DNA of 64,000 bases from Chitinophagaceae bacterium UBA1930 (GCA_002337145.1 DDFK01000001.1:558001-622000); one strand, 5' to 3'; shown: positions 24,495 through 33,346, counted from the stretch's first letter. The notes: generated from the sequence alone by a model not told the origin. Program-made: numbers and translations.

Positions 24495-24530
24495 AAAAAA
24501 ATGGCCACTTGTACAAGTGGCCATTTTTTT
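24495..24530. terminator. Bidirectional terminator after rplL
   Basis: A perfect 24-base palindrome at 24501-24524 (arms ATGGCCACTTGT and ACAAGTGGCCAT) is flanked by AAAAAA on the left and TTTTTTT on the right. It can stop transcription from rplL and from the convergent gene at 24529. Confidence 0.92.
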
Positions 24531-24930
24531 ATTTCGGCATTTCCTCCTTACTTATCCGTTTCACTTCAGATGTATAGGTTCTTGAATGTTCGGTTGAAGT
24601 AGCTTCCTGGTAATAACTATTGTTCGTAATATCCATTATCCTAACAGTAAGGATTCCCTGCTTATGAATAGGGTAATTATTGGGATTGTTGATGTATTTA
24701 ACCAGTTCCAAAGTATAAACACAATCGCTTATCCATTTAATTTTTAGCAATACAGCAGTACCGTCTGTTGCTATTTCTTTTTGAAACGCTTTGGTTCTTT
24801 CTATATATACCGTGGCATACTCATCGGTAATTCTAAAGTAACCTTCTTTGAAACTGCCACAGGTCTGCTTTTGGGCAAACGCTATGTTGATTGTAACCAA
24901 TAGAACAAACAGTAAGCATATCCTTTTCAT
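24529..24930 (-). CDS. Secreted protein of unknown function
   Basis: The 133-residue product begins with a signal peptide (MKRICLLFVLLVTINIAFAQ, cleavage probably after AFA). The mature part is a small mixed alpha/beta protein with KWISDCVYTLELVKY and ILTVRIMDIT. I recall similar short secreted proteins in Bacteroidetes with the KIKW...C.Y.L pattern, but no named function. Two cysteines (in QTCGSFKEG and ISDCVY) could form a disulfide. It stands 39 bases after the large T9SS protein gene on the same strand, so it may be co-transcribed with it. Confidence 0.7.
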   Translation of the reverse strand: MKRICLLFVLLVTINIAFAQKQTCGSFKEGYFRITDEYATVYIERTKAFQKEIATDGTAVLLKIKWISDCVYTLELVKYINNPNNYPIHKQGILTVRIMDITNNSYYQEATSTEHSRTYTSEVKRISKEEMPK

Positions 24931-24969
24931 GCGATCAGTTGTGATAAAAGCTATCCAATATTTATTTTA

Positions 24970-27900
24970 TCAACGCAATATGGTTATTGGGCCCGACTTC
25001 GGTTTACGCCCGTTTTTAGGATTGATGATATAATAGTAAGTACCTACTGGCAAAGGCTTGCCATTATATGTTCCGTCCCAAGGGGTATTGTAGCCAATCG
25101 ACCTGAAGATCAACTGGCCATACCTGTTAAATACTTCCACGGTACAGCCTGCATAATCGCTAAGTTTGGGTATTACCCAGGTATCGTTAGTACCATCGCC
25201 ATTTGGAGAGAATACATTCGGAATGATCAGTTCCCGAAGCACTTTCACAAAAACCATATCGGTATTGGAACAACCGTTTTCATTGGTTGCTTCCAGTATA
25301 TAATACATATCGGTCAACGGGCTCACTACCCATGGCGTAGCAATGGCATCATTGGATAAATACTGGCCCGGGAACCATTGATAGGTAAACACCGTTCCTA
25401 CAGAAGCAGCACCATATAGCCTTGCACTATCACCTTCCAATACAAGTATATCGGGCCCAGCCGAAACAATTGGCAATGGCCAAACCGTAACAATGGTTGG
25501 TAATGATGTACTACTGCAATTGGTTGCATTGGTTACCACAACGGTGTACGATGCACTTTCTGTAGCCGTATAGCTTGGGGCCACCGCACCTGCAATCAAT
25601 CCGCCATCTTTGTACCATTGATTGCCAGTAGGTGAGCTGCTTGTTAAAATAACATCTTTACCCTGGCAAAACTGCAATGGCCCCGAAGCAGTAATAACAG
25701 GTGTTGCAGGGGCTGCAATAATATCTACTACAATAGTGCTTCTTGGGCTCTCGCAACCGCCTACTGTTTGGCTTACATAATAATTGGTTGACCCAACACT
25801 TGCCGTAGATGGCGTTGGGGCATTGCTATTGCCTGTACCACCTGTTATTGCAGTGTACCATAACAGGTTTGCACCAGTAGCAACCAATGGCGTTACCGAT
25901 GCAACAGCACCCTGACAATAAGTAACAGGCGTTGTTGCCCCAGGTGCAGCAGGCACTACAGGTGCAGCATTGATGGTAAAATTGGCATTGTTGCTACAAC
26001 CACTTGTATTCTTTACTGTTAAGGTATAGGAGTTGGGAGCAATATTGGTAAAAGAAGTGGATGATTGAAAATTGACCCCATCAATGCTATACGTATAAGC
26101 CACACCAACTGGTGCAGTTACAGTAATGCTGCCAGTAGCCACAGTACAGGTTGGTTGGGTAATACTAAACAGCGGTATGGCAATAACAGGTACGGGATCA
26201 ATTGCAACAGTAGCTGTGGTAATACATCCATTTGATCCCTTTACGTTTACCTGATACGATGTATTGGCTGCAAGGTTGGCAAATGTGGGCGATGTCTGGA
26301 AACTGCCCGCATCAAGACTGTAGGAGAACCCGGCACCAATTGGTGTTGTAACGGTTATGGTACCTGTTGCAACTGTACAGGTTGGCTGCGTAACTGAAGA
26401 AACCGGGGCCGGAAAACCAGCAGCCGCAGCAGTTATTGTAATAGAAGTAGCTCCCGAAACACAACCAGCAGCATTTTTTGCAGTTACATTATACGTGTTG
26501 GGCACCAAGCCGGTAAAGGTACCTGATGTATTGGTATAGTTAGTACCATCAACACTATAGGTAAAGCCGGTACCTGTTGGAGAAGTAACCGTGATACTAC
26601 CCGTAGGTACGGTACAGGTTGGCTGTGTGGCTGTAACTACCGGGTTGGCAGGTGGCGATGACGGACCGCTCACAACAACAGGAGCCGATGTATTGGTACA
26701 TTGCGAGCCCGCATCTTTTACCGTAACTGTATAGGTTCCAGGTGCCACATTATTGAAAACGGGCGATGCCTGAAAAGTTGTTCCATCAATACTATACCCA
26801 TAGGCAACATTCAGCGGCGATGATACGGTAATTGTTCCCGTTGTGGCAGCACATGAAAGCGATGTGGCAGCCGCCACAGGTACGGAAGGCAAAGCATAAA
26901 TGGTAATATTATTGGCCGTAGCAGTAAAGTTGCCGCAACCAGTCAAATCGTATTTAGGCGAATAACTGCCCGGTGTACTTGCAACAAGATCAATGACACC
27001 CGTTGCAGAATTAATAACCAAGCCCGTGCTTCCACTAAATGTTCCACCTGTGGTACCCGTTATAATAGGTGTGGCAGTACCCGTAGCACAGTACACACTG
27101 CTTGCATAGGTATATGTGGCAGACAGCGATGGCGTAACCGTTATGGTAAATGTAATAGGCGTACCTGTGCAACCATTACTTGGTGTGATGAAATTACCCA
27201 ACGAACGTGGCACATTGCCTACCGACACGGTTGCTGTAACGGTGTTGGTTGCAACATTAATAACCGATACATTATTTGACCCCGCATTCGCCACATACGC
27301 TTTTGTTCCGTCCGAAGTAAAGCTTACACCCTGTGGTGTGGCCCCAACAGGCACAGTTGCCGTTACCGTATTGGAAGCAGTACTAATAATGGAAACCGTA
27401 CTGGAAGTACTTAAAGGGGCCTGGTTGGTTATATACACTTTGCTGCCATCGGGGCTTGTTGCCGCACCATTGGGGTTTGTACCTGCCGTTACGGTAGCAA
27501 TGACTGCATTGGTAGCTGTATTGATAACCGATACATTGTTTGTTCCGTAGTTGGGCACATAAAGCCTGCTGCCATCTGCACTAATGGCAACCGTTATGGG
27601 CTGTACACCTACGGCAATGGTACTGAGTACTGCATTGGTGGCAGTATTGATGACGGAAATATTGTTGGAGTTCACATTGGCCACATATACCCTGGTGCCA
27701 TCGGGACTAACGGTTATACCCTGCGGCTGTAACGATACCGGTATGGTTGCCACAACAGCATTGGTAGCCGTATTGATTACAGATACTGTATTGGATATCT
27801 GGTTGGCTACATACACCCTTGTACCATCGGGGCTTACGGCCACACCCATTGGCTGGCTGCCAACAGCAATGGTACCAGTAACAGTATTGCTAGCCGTATT

Positions 27901-30003
27901 GATAACAGATACTGAATTGGAAGCAGGGCTATAGTTGGTAACATATACCCTGGTACCATCGGGGCTTACGGCCACACCAAAGGGATTGTTGCCAACAGGT
28001 ATGCTACCCGTTACTGTATTGGTCAACGTATTGATAATGGAAACAGTATTGCCTGGCGAAAGCACGGTACCGTAATTGGCCACGTAGGCGTATGCGGTGG
28101 AAACTGGTGTTGCTGTAATAGTGGCTATAACAGGTGTAGTGCCTGCATTCAACGCTTGGAAAGAAGCAATATCGCCTGTACCACTGGCAGCCAAACCAAT
28201 AGAAGGAGTATTGTTCGTCCAGTTATACACTGCCGCCCCGGTACCTGAAAAATTAATGGCTGTTGTAAAGGAGTTTTTGCAAACAGACTGGTTGGCTACC
28301 GTGTTAATGGTGGGCGCCGCACTAATGTTTACTGCAATCAATACCCTTGGACTTTCGCAACCACCCACTGTTTGCGTCACATAATAATTAACGGTACCAA
28401 CTGTTGTGGTTACCGGAACGGGTGCAATGGTAGTGCCACTACCACCCGATGCAGCCGTGTACCATAACAAGTTGGCACCCATGGCTACAAGTGCAGTTGC
28501 AGTTGCATTTTGGCAATAGCCAATAGGTGTTGTAACCATTGGTGCTGCAGGTGCAGCAGTTGGTGCCGTTGTTACGCTGTTGCTGCTTGCACTGGTACAA
28601 CCACTTACAGTTTGTGTTACGGTAAAAGTAGCTGCATTGGTTACCGTTCTTGGGTTGCCTGTTCCGCCATCGCTCCAGTTAAGTGTACCCGTAACACCTG
28701 TGGCTGTGAGTGTTGAGCTGCCACAACTGTTGGTTACCTGCAGTACAGGTGCCGGCGGTGCAGTAGCAGGTGCCGTGGTTACACTATTGCTGCTTGCACT
28801 GGTACATCCATTGGTAGTTTGTGTTACCGTAAAAGTGGCGGCACTGGTTACCGTTCTTGGGTTGCCTGTTCCACCGTCGCTCCAGGTCAATGTTCCAGTA
28901 ACGCCTGTTGCCGTAACGGTTGAGCTGCCACAGCTATTGGTCACCTGCAACACAGGGGCTGCTGGTGTTGCCTTTACCACAATGGTATTGGTTTGGGTAA
29001 TGGGGCAGGTAATGATACTGGGTGTATAGTTAATGGTATAGGTAATATTATAGTTGCCATTCAATCCAGTAGGGTTAAACGTGCTTCCGCTAACGCCGGT
29101 ACCGCTCCAGGTTCCGCCCGTTGTACCTGTAACCATACTGTTCAGGTTAATGCTCGCATCACTTGCACACAATGCACTGGGCGTTGTCCACGTAGCAGTG
29201 GGTATATCGCCACCGGCAACGATGGGCAATACAAAATTGGTAACATTAAAATTGGGGTTGGCAGAAGTATAATTGGCAGAAGATGAATAGGTTGTCCAGT
29301 TGGCAGCCGTACTTATCCGCTTGATCCAATCGGTTTGTGTAGTGGCCGTTAATGGGCCCGTATATTTATTGAAAGCCTCACCTGCTGTGGGTGCCATGCT
29401 AAAGCATTGCATACCGGGATACAGTCCCGATTGTCCTGACGAAGCTGCAAAACTTACCCAAGAACCACTCGTGGAAAAACCAAACAAAATACGTCCTGCA
29501 TTACCGGGGAAAATAGCATTGGGGTCCGTTCTTGGTCCTGTAATGGTACAGGTCGAACTCTGCTCCACCCAGGTTCCACCCTGGGCAAAATACAACTGGT
29601 CGCCAGTTGTTGAGTTCATATTGAATGCAGAAGACAACTGATTGGTGGAAAGGTCGCTGATGCTCCAGTTGGCATCCGGATAGGTAAAGGCAAAAGGGGC
29701 CGTCCTGAATGTAATCACCGTACCTTTAGGTATCATGGCACCCGTTCTCTTCAATATGGCACCGCCTTCGCCACCGCTCCACAAACCAGCCATACAGCTT
29801 TCGTAACCATTATCGGTAACCTGTATTTCGGTACCTGTTGCAATATCTTTAAAGCATACAAAACTTATTTCGTCGCGGCTACCGCTTACCGCTGCATTCA
29901 CGCCTACAATCGCCAGGTCGCCACGGTTCAGTACTGTCTGTGCATGTATGTTTCCACAAATCAAAAAAACAACCAGAAGTAAAAAGGATACAATTCTTCG
30001 CAT
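24970..30003 (-). CDS. Large secreted multi-domain protein with a T9SS (gliding-motility type) C-terminal domain
   Basis: This 1677-residue protein starts at the ATG at 30003 with a signal peptide (MRRIVSFLLLVVFLICGNIHAQ); a TTG at 30021 is less likely. In order: an N-terminal beta domain with EISFVCFKDIATGTEIQVTD (to about residue 250); two nearly identical Ig-like repeats of about 69 residues (VLQVTNSCGSSTxTATGVTG); an Ig-like domain ending TQTVGGCESPR; seven YVTN-type beta-propeller blades (VSVINTATNAV ... VAVSPDGTRVYVAN; about 27190-28090); at least four SprB-like repeats (QPTCTVxTGSITVT); a second TQTVGGCESPR domain; and the C-terminal NVFSPNGDGTNDTW ... PVGTYYYII domain that directs export by the type IX system. 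A surface adhesin or gliding-related role is likely. Confidence 0.88.
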   Translation of the reverse strand: MRRIVSFLLLVVFLICGNIHAQTVLNRGDLAIVGVNAAVSGSRDEISFVCFKDIATGTEIQVTDNGYESCMAGLWSGGEGGAILKRTGAMIPKGTVITFRTAPFAFTYPDANWSISDLSTNQLSSAFNMNSTTGDQLYFAQGGTWVEQSSTCTITGPRTDPNAIFPGNAGRILFGFSTSGSWVSFAASSGQSGLYPGMQCFSMAPTAGEAFNKYTGPLTATTQTDWIKRISTAANWTTYSSSANYTSANPNFNVTNFVLPIVAGGDIPTATWTTPSALCASDASINLNSMVTGTTGGTWSGTGVSGSTFNPTGLNGNYNITYTINYTPSIITCPITQTNTIVVKATPAAPVLQVTNSCGSSTVTATGVTGTLTWSDGGTGNPRTVTSAATFTVTQTTNGCTSASSNSVTTAPATAPPAPVLQVTNSCGSSTLTATGVTGTLNWSDGGTGNPRTVTNAATFTVTQTVSGCTSASSNSVTTAPTAAPAAPMVTTPIGYCQNATATALVAMGANLLWYTAASGGSGTTIAPVPVTTTVGTVNYYVTQTVGGCESPRVLIAVNISAAPTINTVANQSVCKNSFTTAINFSGTGAAVYNWTNNTPSIGLAASGTGDIASFQALNAGTTPVIATITATPVSTAYAYVANYGTVLSPGNTVSIINTLTNTVTGSIPVGNNPFGVAVSPDGTRVYVTNYSPASNSVSVINTASNTVTGTIAVGSQPMGVAVSPDGTRVYVANQISNTVSVINTATNAVVATIPVSLQPQGITVSPDGTRVYVANVNSNNISVINTATNAVLSTIAVGVQPITVAISADGSRLYVPNYGTNNVSVINTATNAVIATVTAGTNPNGAATSPDGSKVYITNQAPLSTSSTVSIISTASNTVTATVPVGATPQGVSFTSDGTKAYVANAGSNNVSVINVATNTVTATVSVGNVPRSLGNFITPSNGCTGTPITFTITVTPSLSATYTYASSVYCATGTATPIITGTTGGTFSGSTGLVINSATGVIDLVASTPGSYSPKYDLTGCGNFTATANNITIYALPSVPVAAATSLSCAATTGTITVSSPLNVAYGYSIDGTTFQASPVFNNVAPGTYTVTVKDAGSQCTNTSAPVVVSGPSSPPANPVVTATQPTCTVPTGSITVTSPTGTGFTYSVDGTNYTNTSGTFTGLVPNTYNVTAKNAAGCVSGATSITITAAAAGFPAPVSSVTQPTCTVATGTITVTTPIGAGFSYSLDAGSFQTSPTFANLAANTSYQVNVKGSNGCITTATVAIDPVPVIAIPLFSITQPTCTVATGSITVTAPVGVAYTYSIDGVNFQSSTSFTNIAPNSYTLTVKNTSGCSNNANFTINAAPVVPAAPGATTPVTYCQGAVASVTPLVATGANLLWYTAITGGTGNSNAPTPSTASVGSTNYYVSQTVGGCESPRSTIVVDIIAAPATPVITASGPLQFCQGKDVILTSSSPTGNQWYKDGGLIAGAVAPSYTATESASYTVVVTNATNCSSTSLPTIVTVWPLPIVSAGPDILVLEGDSARLYGAASVGTVFTYQWFPGQYLSNDAIATPWVVSPLTDMYYILEATNENGCSNTDMVFVKVLRELIIPNVFSPNGDGTNDTWVIPKLSDYAGCTVEVFNRYGQLIFRSIGYNTPWDGTYNGKPLPVGTYYYIINPKNGRKPKSGPITILR

Positions 30004-30100
30004 ATCAAATAATAAAAGCAATACTTGGGTTAAGGTTAAGGGTACAACTTACAAAAAAACCCAAAAACACTCAAGAAAATGCCCTTCTACTTTTAAATTA

Positions 30101-30394
30101 TTATGAACTCTGTCTGTTTCTATCCTTGACCTTTGTTGAATCTTTCCTGCTTTTAGCAGCACGTTTCAGGCTGTCCGCCTTTTTGGCCTTGGCAATACTG
30201 TCCCTTCGCATATCAACCCTTCTCAACGAATCCATCCGCCGTTTGGTTTCGGGGCTCAGGCCAAAATTGCTGTCGCCCTTTGTGGTGAAGGTCCTATCGG
30301 TACCGCTATGGCTACGGTGCTCAATTTTTTTGGTCTGTGCAAACGCAGCAACCGTGCATGCCATTGCCAGCATCATTATAAAAAAGCGTTTCAT
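30101..30394 (-). CDS. Small secreted, highly charged protein of unknown function
   Basis: The 97-residue product has a clear signal peptide (MKRFFIMMLAMACTVAAFAQ) followed by a mature part of about 77 residues that is very rich in Lys, Arg, Asp and Ser, with repeated RxDSxxK words (RRMDSLRR, RRDSIAKAKKADSLKR, RKDSTK). It looks like a single long charged helix or an unstructured chain. No family is recognised. It lies 97 bases upstream of the T9SS cargo gene, in the same direction. Confidence 0.6.
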   Translation of the reverse strand: MKRFFIMMLAMACTVAAFAQTKKIEHRSHSGTDRTFTTKGDSNFGLSPETKRRMDSLRRVDMRRDSIAKAKKADSLKRAAKSRKDSTKVKDRNRQSS

Positions 30395-30439
30395 GATTTG
30401 TTTTTATTTTCAAGATATAAAAAACGGTTTACATCCCTT

Positions 30440-30447
30440 TAGGTTTG
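30440..30447 (+). promoter_or_regulatory. Promoter -7 motif just before the DoxX-like gene
   Basis: TAGGTTTG fits TAnnTTTG and ends six bases before the ATG at 30454, so the mRNA would be leaderless or nearly so. A -33 box is weak. Confidence 0.4.
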
Positions 30448-30453
30448 TACAAT

Positions 30454-31713
30454 ATGGCAACAGATTTAACAATTGGGCAATGGGGCAGTGCACGCAAAAC
30501 CGGCTTCAGGTTTACGGTTGCATATGTGTTGCTGTTCATAGGCTCATTTTCCTTTCCGCATAGGTACATACCCGATATTGGCAGCCACACGCATGTTTTT
30601 TTTGAAAGAATGGCCAAGTGGTTCGGCAGCAATATCCTACATCTTAAACAACCTTATACGGTAGCACTGATTTCCGATTCAACAGGTATGTACATCAATG
30701 CCCTGGTATTACTATTGCTTGCAGTAGTGATTGCCTTATTGTGGGGGCTACTATATAAAAGAACCAACTATGCCCAATGCCAATACTGGTTCCTTGCTTT
30801 TATACGGTATTACCTGGCCATGCAGTTACTGGTATATGGTTTTAATAAAGTATTCAAACAGCAATTTTATTTGCCCGAGCCCAATACTTTATTCACCACA
30901 TTGGGTAATACGTATAAAGATTTACTGTACTGGAGCACAATGGGCGTTTCACGTACCTATTCCGTTTTCACAGGTTTATTGGAAGTGCTTATTGCATTGC
31001 TATTATTTTTCAGAAAAACGCAATTGCTTGCTGCCTGTATTGCTACAGGTATTATGGTAAATGTGCTGATGATCAATATTTCGTTTGACATTTCGGTAAA
31101 ACTGTATGCCATATTCCTATTGCTGCTTTGTCTGTTGGTGATAGCCCCACATACAAAAAGGATGTATGCCTTCTTCTTGCTTAACAATACTGCGGCACAA
31201 CAACATCCAGCCTTTCAATACCCTTTATACAAAAGGGTTTGGCTGTACAGGCTTATTAAATTTTCAGTAATTGCATGCATACTTTTTGATTGCCTATCAA
31301 CCTATTTTTCTTCAAAAAACTTTAACGACGACAAACAACCACGCCCCTATCTGCATGGGGCCTATAATGTGGAAACATTCATCCACAATGGAGATACCTT
31401 GCCACCCCTAACAACCGACCCCGTTCGCTGGCGTAGGGTATTTGTGCACCGCAGGGGATATTTGATAACGCAACTGATGAATGATGAAATGAGGGATTAC
31501 GAATTGCAACTGGATTCCAGCAAACACGAACTTACCATCAGGAACACGGAAGACAGTTCCATCCATTTTTTTACTTACCAGAACTTTGCAGATACCGCCC
31601 TGCAACTGGATGGAAAATTATACGAGGATTCCCTGCGTATCCGCCTCAAGAAAATAGATCTTCAAAAACTGCCCTTATTGCAAGAAGGTTTTCATTGGAC
31701 AACTGATTATTAA
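30454..31713 (+). CDS. DoxX-like integral membrane protein
   Basis: The 419-residue protein has about eight membrane helices in the first 290 residues and a soluble C-terminal part of about 130 residues with a DTLPPLTTDPVRWRRV stretch. The membrane part, with RYYLAMQLLVYGFNKVFKQQF and LLEVLIALLLFFRKTQLLAA, resembles DoxX-like or HTTM-like proteins common in Bacteroidetes. The function is unknown. I use the ATG at 30454 (MATDLTIGQ); the TTG at 30445 overlaps a -7 promoter motif and is unlikely. The gene converges on the cvfB-like gene across a tandem repeat array. Confidence 0.7.
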   Translation: MATDLTIGQWGSARKTGFRFTVAYVLLFIGSFSFPHRYIPDIGSHTHVFFERMAKWFGSNILHLKQPYTVALISDSTGMYINALVLLLLAVVIALLWGLLYKRTNYAQCQYWFLAFIRYYLAMQLLVYGFNKVFKQQFYLPEPNTLFTTLGNTYKDLLYWSTMGVSRTYSVFTGLLEVLIALLLFFRKTQLLAACIATGIMVNVLMINISFDISVKLYAIFLLLLCLLVIAPHTKRMYAFFLLNNTAAQQHPAFQYPLYKRVWLYRLIKFSVIACILFDCLSTYFSSKNFNDDKQPRPYLHGAYNVETFIHNGDTLPPLTTDPVRWRRVFVHRRGYLITQLMNDEMRDYELQLDSSKHELTIRNTEDSSIHFFTYQNFADTALQLDGKLYEDSLRIRLKKIDLQKLPLLQEGFHWTTDY

Positions 31714-31727
31714 TTCTATAGAAATAT

Positions 31728-32192
31728 AAATCCCAAAAATAAATTCCAAATTCCATACGATCCCTATAAATCTTGGTCTGCGTAGCAGAACCAAATCAGT
31801 GAGTATCCGTTCAACCAGTATCATCCGTGTGCCAACAAAAAAGAACAAATCAAAAAAAATAAATTCCAAATTCCATACGCCACATAAACTTTGGTGTGCG
31901 TAGCAGAACCAAATCAGTGTGAATCCATTCAACCAGTCGCATCCGTGTGCCAACAAAAGGAGCAAATCAAAAAAAAGAAATTCCAAATTCCATGCGACCC
32001 CATAAACCTTGGTCTGCGTAGCAGAACCAAATCAGTGTGAATCCATTCAACTAGTCGCATCCGTGTGCCAACAAAAGGAACAAATCAAAAAAGAGAAATT
32101 CCAAATTCCATACGCCTCCATAAACCTTGGTCTGCGTAGCAGAACCAAATCAGTGTGAATCCATTCAACCAGTCGCATCCGTGTGCCAACAA
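31728..32192. repeat. Tandem repeat array, about 3.8 copies of a 117-120 bp unit
   Basis: Each unit begins with AAATTCCAAATTCCAT (31741, 31861, 31978, 32096). It then has CATAAA-C-TTGG, the palindrome TCTGC-GTA-GCAGA (TGTGC in copy 2), AACCAAATCAGTG, TTCAACCAGT and ATCCGTGTGCCAAC, ending in an A-rich tract. Periods are 120, 117 and 118. The fourth copy stops exactly at the stop codon of the convergent downstream gene. A similar single unit with a TCTGC-TTC-GCAGA core lies at 43691-43748. Copies 2-4 are more alike than copy 1. The whole 479-base gap between the two genes is this array. Confidence 0.92.
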
Positions 32193-33029
32193 CTACTCCT
32201 CCTCCACCAACACAATCCCTTCCTTTGCAAAATCAATCTTACGCTGCTTGTACAAACCGCCAATGGTCATTTTAAACGCCTTCTTACTCATGCCAAAAAA
32301 GCTGTATATCTTTTCCGGTTCACTTTTATCGGTATAAGGCAGATACCCATAATTTTCGTGCAGCAGGCGTATAATTTTTTCCGCTTCATCTTCTACTTTC
32401 TGGTAGCCTGGCTTACCCAACACAATATCAATTTTATTATCAGGGCGAATCGTTTTCACAAAACCCTGCATCTTGTCGCCCACTTCAATATTGCGGAACA
32501 CCTGGCTATCGTGCAACAGGCCAGTATGCCTGTTGTTAATAATCATTACGTAGCCCAAATCCGTTTTGCGATAAGCAATTAAGTCCACCATTTCCATTTC
32601 CTTAACGGTAAGTTCCTCATTGCTCAACTGGTATTCTATCTTTTCCGTTGCTGCCACACGCTGTGTCTGCTCATCCAGGTAAATCTTTACGAGGTAGCTT
32701 CCACCAACACGCATGCCCACCAACTGTTGCGACTTGGCAACAAACAGGTCTTTCATCAAGCCCCAATCCAAAAAGGCACCAGCCCGCATTACGGCTACAC
32801 ATTCCATCAGCACAATATCGCCCACCACTCCTTTGGGCTGCTCGGTTGTTGCAATCATCCTGTTTTCCGAATCATGGTACAGAAACACATCCAATACATC
32901 GTTTACCTGCACATTATCGGGCATAAAACGCTTGGGCAGTAGTATGCCTTCCGCACCATCATCCAGGTACAGGCCAAAATCTACAATACGCAAAACCCTT
33001 AATTTATTGAACTCCCCAATCTTGATCAT
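32193..33029 (-). CDS. S1 RNA-binding domain protein, CvfB/YitL type
   Basis: The 278-residue protein consists of several S1-like OB domains followed by a winged-helix tail. Visible parts are IGEFNKLRVLRIVDFGLYLDDG (domain 1), VAVMRAGAFLDWGLMKDLFVA (domain 2), GYVMIINNRHTGLLHDSQVF (domain 3) and YSFFGMSKKAFKMTIGGLYKQRKI at the C-terminus, which matches the CvfB family. CvfB-like proteins bind RNA and affect virulence gene expression in Staphylococcus; the role in Bacteroidetes is unknown. The ATG at 33029 is used; the frame is open to 33080 but the added residues are not conserved. Four bases upstream of the ATG lies a TATATTTTG promoter-like word. Confidence 0.87.
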   Translation of the reverse strand: MIKIGEFNKLRVLRIVDFGLYLDDGAEGILLPKRFMPDNVQVNDVLDVFLYHDSENRMIATTEQPKGVVGDIVLMECVAVMRAGAFLDWGLMKDLFVAKSQQLVGMRVGGSYLVKIYLDEQTQRVAATEKIEYQLSNEELTVKEMEMVDLIAYRKTDLGYVMIINNRHTGLLHDSQVFRNIEVGDKMQGFVKTIRPDNKIDIVLGKPGYQKVEDEAEKIIRLLHENYGYLPYTDKSEPEKIYSFFGMSKKAFKMTIGGLYKQRKIDFAKEGIVLVEEE

Positions 33030-33163
33030 GATACAAAATATATGGGCGAAGGTAAGCTTAAAGGGACATGATGTGGCCAACCACCAAAATCCATCCTCTT
33101 AATACAAATGCGTTTGATATAGAATCAGGTCCAATATTTTTAGGCTAAAAAATTCACCGATTC

Positions 33164-33220
33164 TTTTGTGACATTTTTTCCTGTGACAGTTTTTTTGTCA
33201 CAAACAATTCTGTCACAAAG
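33164..33220. promoter_or_regulatory. Symmetric four-box palindrome (TGTGACA x2, TGTCACA x2)
   Basis: TGTGACA lies at 33167-33173 and 33182-33188, TGTCACA at 33196-33202 and 33211-33217. The spacings are 15, 14 and 15 bases and the whole is exactly mirror-symmetric around 33192. Each box is itself a near palindrome (TGT-S-ACA). Inner gaps are T-rich and do not pair well, so binding of a protein multimer is as plausible as an RNA hairpin. It lies in the 342-base gap between the divergent cvfB-like and LiaF-like genes, about 100 bases upstream of the LiaF-like promoter. Confidence 0.7.
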
Positions 33221-33315
33221 TCTATGGCTCAAGGGCCATGCAACCTGCTGCAGCAAGCTTCACCTACCAAACAGCCCCACTTACCGCCGTTTTGTATGCA
33301 ATAGCCTAAACACCA

Positions 33316-33346
33316 TTGTGCTGGTATACGGCAGTATATAGTTTTG
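33316..33346 (+). promoter_or_regulatory. Promoter of the LiaF-like gene
   Basis: TTG at 33316-33318 and TAGTTTTG at 33339-33346 are spaced by 20 bases, matching the Bacteroidetes promoter consensus. The ATG follows 25 bases downstream. No other gene-like or RNA-like structure was seen in the 33221-33315 stretch apart from a short ATGGC/GCCAT hairpin near 33224-33239. Confidence 0.65.

Noticed and set aside
26357..29641. Several plus-strand ORFs of 60-150 codons opposite the T9SS protein gene
   Set aside because: They are shadows of the repeat-rich, GC-biased coding strand. None has a promoter, a signal or a plausible domain.
31675..31986. 103-residue minus-strand ORF with repeated WNLEFIF words
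   Set aside because: It is only the translation of the tandem DNA repeat, runs over the end of the DoxX-like gene, and has no promoter or conserved sequence.
33164..33220. CRP/FNR-type operator
   Set aside because: The TGTGA and TCACA words are separated by 11 or more bases rather than the six bases that CRP needs, so a classical CRP site does not fit.
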